A stretch of 8,831 nucleotides of DNA from positions 23,493 to 32,323 of the forward strand of contig PMNG01000080.1 of assembly GCA_003162615.1 (NCBI GenBank), read 5' to 3'. The position numbers and the translations under genes were made by a program. Positions 6,200 to 8,831 of this stretch are shown piece after piece. Each line of letters opens with the position of its first letter. The first letter of the stretch is position 1. This stretch comes from Methanothrix sp. GTDB lineage: Archaea > Halobacteriota > Methanosarcinia > Methanotrichales > Methanotrichaceae. Below the pieces are notes generated by a model. The model saw only the letters and a program-made list of their open reading frames with translations. It made no database searches and was not told the origin of the DNA.

Positions 6200-6972
6200 C
6201 CAACGTCATCGCAGAGATCAAAAAGGATTACCTTTACAACCTGTTCTTGAAGGGCGAACGTGCCGATGGGAGGGCTTTTGATCAGTACAGGGAGTTCTCA
6301 GTGGAGAGGAACCTGATCAGCAAGGCTGAGGGAAGCGCCTTGGTCAAGCTTGGTTCCAGCCAAGTTCTGGTTGGGGTCAAGATGCAACCAGGAGAGCCGT
6401 TTCCGGATACGCCCAACCGGGGAGTCATAATCACAAATGCAGAACTGGTGCCTTTGGCATCGCCCGTTTTTGAACCAGGGCCGCCCAACGAGACGGGAAT
6501 CGAGCTGGCAAGACTAGTGGATCGCGGGGTCAGAGAGTCAAAGGCCATTGACCTGGAAGCCTTATGCATAACTCCAGGCAAGCAGGTGTGGATTATATTC
6601 ATCGACGTTCATATTCTGGACGATTGCGGAAACATTCTGGACGCGGCAAGCATTGGAGCCATAGCTGCTTTGCTGACGACCAAAGTCCCGGCCAGCAAGT
6701 TCGGCCTGGGAGAGGATTACCCACTGCCGGTCAAAGATATACCTATCGCCACAACTGCTATCGAGTTCGGCGATGTCATCATGTTTGATCCGGACAGCGA
6801 TGAAGAATCGATCGCGAACACAAAACTCACTGTGCTCTCTACAGCCGACGGAAGCATATGCGGCATGCAAAAAAGCGGAACCGGAGTGCTTAGGCAGGAG
6901 CAGATCTACCGCATTGTTGATATAGCATGTGAGAAAGCTAAAGAGATCCGGGAGAAGTTTCTGGAAGAATAA
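6196..6972 (+). CDS. rrp42: Exosome ring subunit Rrp42
   Basis: Rrp42 is the non-catalytic RNase PH-fold partner of Rrp41 in the exosome ring; it shapes the active site and binds RNA. The 258-residue protein matches the family in length and in features such as R-A-D-G-R-A-F-D-Q-Y-R near residue 22, A-E-G-S-A-L-V-K-L-G near 44, G-V-I-I-T-N-A-E-L-V-P-L-A-S-P-x-F-E-P-G-P-P with its conserved acidic and proline residues, and V-W-I-I-F-I-D-V-H-I-L-D-D-C-G-N. The E-D-x-F-G-x-A-D-M-P segment of Rrp41 is replaced by non-catalytic sequence, as expected for this subunit. The ATG overlaps the rrp41 stop (ATGA). rpl37ae begins 2 bp after its TAA. Confidence 0.98.
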   Translation: MTNVIAEIKKDYLYNLFLKGERADGRAFDQYREFSVERNLISKAEGSALVKLGSSQVLVGVKMQPGEPFPDTPNRGVIITNAELVPLASPVFEPGPPNETGIELARLVDRGVRESKAIDLEALCITPGKQVWIIFIDVHILDDCGNILDAASIGAIAALLTTKVPASKFGLGEDYPLPVKDIPIATTAIEFGDVIMFDPDSDEESIANTKLTVLSTADGSICGMQKSGTGVLRQEQIYRIVDIACEKAKEIREKFLEE

Positions 6973-6974
6973 TC

Positions 6975-7256
6975 ATGGTCAAGCAATTCAAAAAAGGAAG
7001 AAAGAGCAGATCTGCAGCCAGATTTGGTCCAAGGTACGGTCGCAAGTCGCGAAAGCTTGTAGCGGATATGGAGGAGAAGTCCAAGGCGCTATACGACTGC
7101 CCCCAGTGTGGAAGGAACAGGGTTCGAAGAACCGGCACTGCCATCTGGAACTGCACCAAGTGCGGCTACACCTTTGCTGGAGGCTGTTATATACCCCATA
7201 CCTCAGTCGGGCGTTCTGTCCTTCGGTCTGTCAGGAAGAGCCTGGAGACAGAGTAG
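6975..7256 (+). CDS. rpl37ae: 50S ribosomal protein L37Ae
   Basis: This is a small zinc-ribbon large-subunit protein shared by archaea and eukaryotes. The 93-residue length is normal. The N-terminal third is very basic (K-K-G-R-K-S-R, then F-G-P-R-Y-G-R-K-S-R-K). A four-cysteine zinc ribbon follows: C42-x2-C45 (C-P-Q-C-G-R) and C60-x2-C63 (C-T-K-C-G-Y-T-F-A-G-G). The C-terminal segment is A-G-G-C-Y-I-P-H-T-S-V-G. It begins 2 bp after rrp42, with GGAAG at 6963-6967 as Shine-Dalgarno, and abuts rpoP as TAGATG. Its place between rrp42 and rpoP is conserved in archaea. Confidence 0.97.
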   Translation: MVKQFKKGRKSRSAARFGPRYGRKSRKLVADMEEKSKALYDCPQCGRNRVRRTGTAIWNCTKCGYTFAGGCYIPHTSVGRSVLRSVRKSLETE

Positions 7257-7394
7257 ATGACTTACAAGTGTACCAGATGCAAGAAAACCGTGGAAGTCGA
7301 CTACGAGTACAGCGGCATTCGTTGCCCTTATTGTGGGCATAGAATATTGATGAAAGAACGGCCAACCACGGTCAAGAAAATGCGCGCGGTGTAA
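7257..7394 (+). CDS. rpoP: RNA polymerase subunit P (Rpo12)
   Basis: This gene encodes only 45 residues. Rpo12 is the archaeal counterpart of eukaryotic Rpb12, a zinc-ribbon subunit that supports polymerase assembly and open-complex formation. The sequence shows C5-x2-C8 (Y-K-C-T-R-C-K-K), V-D-Y-E at 14-17, and C23-x2-C26 (I-R-C-P-Y-C-G-H-R-I), then a basic tail ending K-K-M-R-A-V. Typical members have 44-50 residues. The ATG abuts the rpl37ae TAG, with GGAG at 7244-7247 upstream. After its TAA at 7392 the operon has an unusual 360-bp gap. Confidence 0.95.
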   Translation: MTYKCTRCKKTVEVDYEYSGIRCPYCGHRILMKERPTTVKKMRAV

Positions 7395-7754
7395 TTACAG
7401 TCGCTAGCTCGCGAAATCCGTTTCGCCCAAAACGAGTTGCCTATACAAGCTCTGGATGGCTTCCTCGTTTTATTGCTATCGGGCGAAGTGGGGACCCGAC
7501 AGATGAGATTCGTAGCGCAGGCAGCGAGACGCTCAACCTAAGTAAGCTTTGAAGAACTGTGCTGGCAGGGCTTGACCTTGCAGTCTCATCAGAGCTAAAG
7601 TTCGAGCAAGGCCAATCTGGCGTGCTCGCTCTTCGGCGACATTAAGTGGCGGATTTTAACGGCTATGGCTAGAAACCAGGTCCTGACAGGGTTGTTGGGC
7701 AGCATCAAGGTACACGATACATGCGTTTGGTATTGAACCCATGGGCCGAAAGCT
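7395..7754 (+). pseudogene. 360-bp gap: possible decayed Imp4/Brix-domain gene
   Basis: No intact gene is seen in this stretch, although every other protein gene in the operon is 20 bp or less from its neighbour. In the archaeal superoperon described earlier, an Imp4/Brix-domain rRNA-processing gene occupies this slot. Reading from 7391, one frame has 53 codons with no start codon. It begins I-T-V-A-S-S-R-N-P-F-R-P-K-R, resembling the S-R-K-P-S...R N-terminal signature of archaeal Brix proteins. In-frame stops then fall at 7550, 7643 and 7670. Another frame ends ATGA on the pcc1 start (mini-ORF 7741-7758), a normal operon junction. A decayed gene with stops and frameshifts explains these facts. 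The stretch is shorter than a full Brix gene (about 450 bp). An RNA element is the main alternative. Confidence 0.33.
7411..7471 (+). other. Nested inverted repeats downstream of rpoP
   Basis: GCGAAA (7411-7416) and TTTCGC (7421-7426) form a perfect 6-bp hairpin with a TCCG loop. AAAACGAG (7429-7436) pairs perfectly with CTCGTTTT (7464-7471), with GCC (7439-7441) and GGC (7458-7460) pairing inside it. These could be RNA structure, for example a processing or attenuation site after rpoP. CTCGTTTT as the descending arm is only mildly terminator-like, and chance is possible. Confidence 0.3.
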
Positions 7755-7982
7755 ATGAAGGGCTGTGCAGATCTCGTCTTCCCTTGCGAGAATGCGGATG
7801 ACATATTTCAGGCTTTGAGGCCAGAGCTGGAAGACGAACTTCAGCGATCAAGAGTGGGCCTGACCCTCGGCCAGGGTTTCATAAGATTGAGGATTGAAGG
7901 TGACGATATCGTCTCCATCAGAGCAGCTTTAAATACCTGGCTAAGATTGGTAAAGATCGTATTTGAAATGGCAAACATTTGA
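7755..7982 (+). CDS. pcc1: KEOPS complex subunit Pcc1
   Basis: Pcc1 is the small dimerising subunit of KEOPS, which with Kae1, Bud32 and Cgi121 makes the universal t6A modification at position 37 of ANN-decoding tRNAs. The 75-residue length suits archaeal Pcc1. The pattern fits the family: a first beta strand (C-A-D-L-V-F-P-C) leading to E-N-A-D-D-I-F-Q-A-L-R-P-E, then F-I-R-L-R-I-E-G-D-D, and I-R-A-A-L-N-T-W-L-R-L-V-K-I near the C-terminus, the usual R-A-x-x-N-x-x-x-R-L helix. The ATG has no clear Shine-Dalgarno and follows the 360-bp gap. Prefoldin beta begins 13 bp after the stop, which is the conserved context and strengthens a call otherwise made on a short sequence. Confidence 0.85.
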   Translation: MKGCADLVFPCENADDIFQALRPELEDELQRSRVGLTLGQGFIRLRIEGDDIVSIRAALNTWLRLVKIVFEMANI

Positions 7983-7995
7983 GATTGGTGAGCAT

Positions 7996-8358
7996 ATGAG
8001 TGGCGAATTGCCTCCGCAGATTCAGAATCAGCTGGCTCAGCTCCAGCAACTCCAGCAGCAGGCACAAGCAGTAATAAGCCAGAAGAGCCAAATAGAGGCC
8101 CTGATCAGAGAAACCGATGCTGCTCTAAAAGAGCTTGAGAAGGGAAGCGACGATGCAATCATCTATAAGAGCGTCGGTGAGCTCCTCTTTAAGGCCGAGA
8201 AGCCAAAGCTTGTTGAAGAACTAAAAGAGAGAAAGGACATGATGGATCTTCGGCTAAAGACCATGAGCAAGCAAGAGGAGCGCATCCAGAGCAGGTTCAC
8301 CCAGCTACAAGATCAGCTAAAGCAGTCTCTGGGACAGATTCCACCAAAGGGTGGCTAA
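7996..8358 (+). CDS. pfdB: Prefoldin subunit beta
   Basis: Prefoldin is a jellyfish-shaped hexamer (two alpha, four beta) that captures unfolded proteins at the tips of coiled coils and passes them to the group II chaperonin. The 120-residue product starts M-S-G-E-L-P-P-Q-I-Q-N-Q-L, typical for methanogen prefoldin beta. An N-terminal coiled coil rich in Q (about 8-50), a short central hairpin region (Y-K-S-V-G-E-L-L-F-K-A-E) and a second coiled coil (about 70-113) are visible. ATG 7996 is chosen over 7963 because it gives this start, has GGTGA at 7987-7991, and avoids overlap with pcc1. A tRNA gene begins 15 bp after the stop. Confidence 0.97.
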   Translation: MSGELPPQIQNQLAQLQQLQQQAQAVISQKSQIEALIRETDAALKELEKGSDDAIIYKSVGELLFKAEKPKLVEELKERKDMMDLRLKTMSKQEERIQSRFTQLQDQLKQSLGQIPPKGG

Positions 8359-8373
8359 GAAAGATCATACAGC

Positions 8374-8448
8374 GGGCCCGTGGCTTAGCCAGGATATAGC
8401 ACCGGGCTTCTAACCCGGGGGTCGCGGGTTCGAGTCCCGCCGGGCCCG
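8374..8448 (+). tRNA. tRNA-Arg, anticodon TCT
   Basis: A complete cloverleaf can be drawn. The acceptor stem is GGGCCCG (8374-8380) with CGGGCCC (8441-8447) and discriminator G 8448. The D arm is GCT (8383-8385) with AGC (8398-8400). The anticodon stem is CCGGG (8402-8406) with CCCGG (8414-8418), around the 7-nt loop CTTCTAA with anticodon TCT at 8409-8411. The variable loop has 5 nt. The T arm is GCGGG (8424-8428) with CCCGC (8436-8440) around TTCGAGT. The B-box GGTTCGAGTCC is intact. There is no intron, and CCA is not encoded (CCT follows the discriminator), so it must be added. It decodes AGA and probably AGG. With only 15 bp before it and 18 bp after it to flanking genes, it is probably cut from a longer transcript; no separate TATA box is evident. 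Confidence 0.97.
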
Positions 8449-8466
8449 CCTTATTGTGAGGAAAAC

Positions 8467-8658
8467 ATGTGTGAGCTTGTAGTTTACACCGTCAGAGGTG
8501 GAGGTCGGGAGAAGGTTATGGAAGGAGTTGTAAGGTTGGTTCCCCATGACGGAAAAGTTCTGTTGGAGGGCATCTTCGGAGACTCCTTAGACGTAGAAGG
8601 CAAGCTTTCCGAGGTAAACATAATCTCTCAGGAAGCGAATATCGTAGCGGTTGGTTAG
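8467..8658 (+). CDS. cooT: CooT-like nickel-binding protein
   Basis: This 63-residue protein resembles the CooT family (PF10133). CooT is a small homodimer that binds Ni(II) through the N-terminal Met-Cys region and was found as a nickel accessory protein for CO dehydrogenase in Rhodospirillum rubrum. Matching features are M-C-E at the start with Cys2, a V-Y segment, E-K-V-M-E-G-V-V-R-L-V-P near 15-26, a central G-I-F-G-D, and a closing E-V-N-I-I-S segment. The family is about 60-70 residues long. The role fits a methanogen that uses nickel CO dehydrogenase/acetyl-CoA synthase and nickel factor F430; that link is inference. GTGAGG at 8455-8460 precedes the ATG by 6 nt. The gene starts 18 bp after the tRNA, so co-transcription is likely. 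The symbol rests on family likeness, not on proven function. Confidence 0.72.
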   Translation: MCELVVYTVRGGGREKVMEGVVRLVPHDGKVLLEGIFGDSLDVEGKLSEVNIISQEANIVAVG

Positions 8659-8738
8659 TCCCACGTAAATCGATTCGATTCAGTTCGCTGATACGTCCCC
8701 CCAGGTTGTACCCCCAAGTCACTTCTGGAGACATAAAA
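8659..8738 (+). other. Short non-coding stretch with small inverted repeats
   Basis: After the cooT stop, ACGTA (8663-8667) can pair with TACGT (8692-8696), and inside it TCAG (8680-8683) pairs with CTGA (8688-8691) around a TTCG loop. CGATT is repeated in tandem at 8671-8680, and CCCCCA occurs at 8697-8702 and 8711-8716. No T-run follows, so it is not a typical terminator. No gene is seen here. Confidence 0.3.
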
Positions 8739-8831
8739 ATGTCGAGGAAGCGATTAAATCTGGTCTTGGGATTAGTGGAGGGAAATATAGATTTTAATCC
8801 ATATTTAGTCCAATGTAGAAAACATCTTATA
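8739..8831 (+). CDS. Possible start of a gene cut by the window end
   Basis: ATG at 8739 follows GGAG at 8727-8730 with 8 nt spacing. Its frame stays open for 31 codons to the end of the window (M-S-R-K-R-L-N-L-V-L-G-L at the start). I recognise no family. The A+T content rises here compared with the operon, and an imperfect palindrome lies inside the frame, so it may instead be non-coding promoter DNA of the next gene. Confidence 0.28.
   Translation, partial: MSRKRLNLVLGLVEGNIDFNPYLVQCRKHLI
8783..8806. repeat. Imperfect AT-rich palindrome near the window end
   Basis: AAATATAGATT (8783-8793) and AATCCATATTT (8796-8806) are reverse complements over 11 positions with one mismatch, separated by TT. 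Such a 24-bp dyad could be an operator or part of a promoter for a gene beyond the window. If the frame from 8739 is coding, it lies within that gene, which makes a chance match more likely. Confidence 0.4.

Noticed and set aside
6929..7342. A 137-codon frame on the + strand across rrp42, rpl37ae and rpoP
   Set aside because: It is out of frame with three conserved genes whose zinc-ribbon cysteines and junctions are intact.
7395..7754. RNase P RNA or 7S SRP RNA in the gap
   Set aside because: I find neither the GAGGAAAGTCC-type conserved core of RNase P RNA nor the conserved SRP RNA helix 8 sequences on either strand.
7963..7995. ATG 7963 as the prefoldin beta start
   Set aside because: The extra eleven residues overlap pcc1 and precede the typical M-S-G-E-L-P-P start, which has its own GGTGA.
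1..8831. CRISPR arrays, insertion sequences, prophage or transfer signals
   Set aside because: No regularly spaced repeats, transposase or integrase genes or terminal inverted repeats were seen; the tRNA has no duplicated 3' end in the window that would mark an attachment site.

Overview
This window is archaeal. It holds an archaeal/eukaryotic-type ribosomal protein (L15e), L37Ae, RNA polymerase subunit P, proteasome alpha, RNase P proteins, exosome subunits, SBDS, a KEOPS subunit and prefoldin beta, all on the + strand. The protein sequences (for example the MQMAPQMGYDRAITVF start of the proteasome alpha subunit), the moderate GC content, and a CooT-like nickel protein next to an ADTH-synthase gene suggest a methanogen of the Methanosarcinales, possibly Methanothrix/Methanosaeta. 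The genus is an inference from memory of related sequences.

Layout. (1) 64-870: 2-amino-3,7-dideoxy-D-threo-hept-6-ulosonate (ADTH) synthase, alone behind its own TATA box and a 13-bp-arm imperfect palindrome. (2) 871-1076: a 206-bp leader with an AT-rich element and a possible 56-codon small ORF. (3) 1077-7394: a compact run of twelve genes, the classic archaeal exosome/proteasome superoperon: rpl15e, a COG1325 RNA-binding protein, rnp3 (Rpp30), rnp2 (Pop5), psmA, sbds, rrp4, rrp41, rrp42, rpl37ae and the 45-codon rpoP. Junctions are abutting, 4-bp stop/start overlaps, or gaps of 20 bp or less. (4) 7395-7754: a 360-bp stretch with no intact gene, in the slot where an Imp4/Brix-domain gene sits in other archaea. 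One frame looks like a decayed remnant. (5) 7755-8358: pcc1 and prefoldin beta. (6) 8374-8448: tRNA-Arg(TCT). (7) 8467-8658: a CooT-like nickel-binding protein. (8) 8659-8831: mostly non-coding, with a possible gene start at 8739 that runs off the window and an imperfect palindrome inside it.

How the genes work together. Rrp41 and Rrp42 form the hexameric RNase ring of the exosome and Rrp4 is one of its RNA-binding caps. Rpp30 and Pop5 form the core protein pair of RNase P. SBDS, L15e and L37Ae serve ribosome assembly and structure. RpoP is a small polymerase subunit, PsmA builds the outer proteasome rings, prefoldin beta chaperones new proteins, and Pcc1 belongs to the tRNA-modifying KEOPS complex. 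The block therefore couples RNA processing, translation and protein quality control.

The system is well known, so the window is mostly conserved housekeeping. The points that deserve a second look are the decayed or RNA-like 360-bp gap, the roughly 80-residue C-terminal extension of Pop5 that overlaps psmA, the palindrome over the ADTH-synthase start site, and the small ORF in the rpl15e leader.
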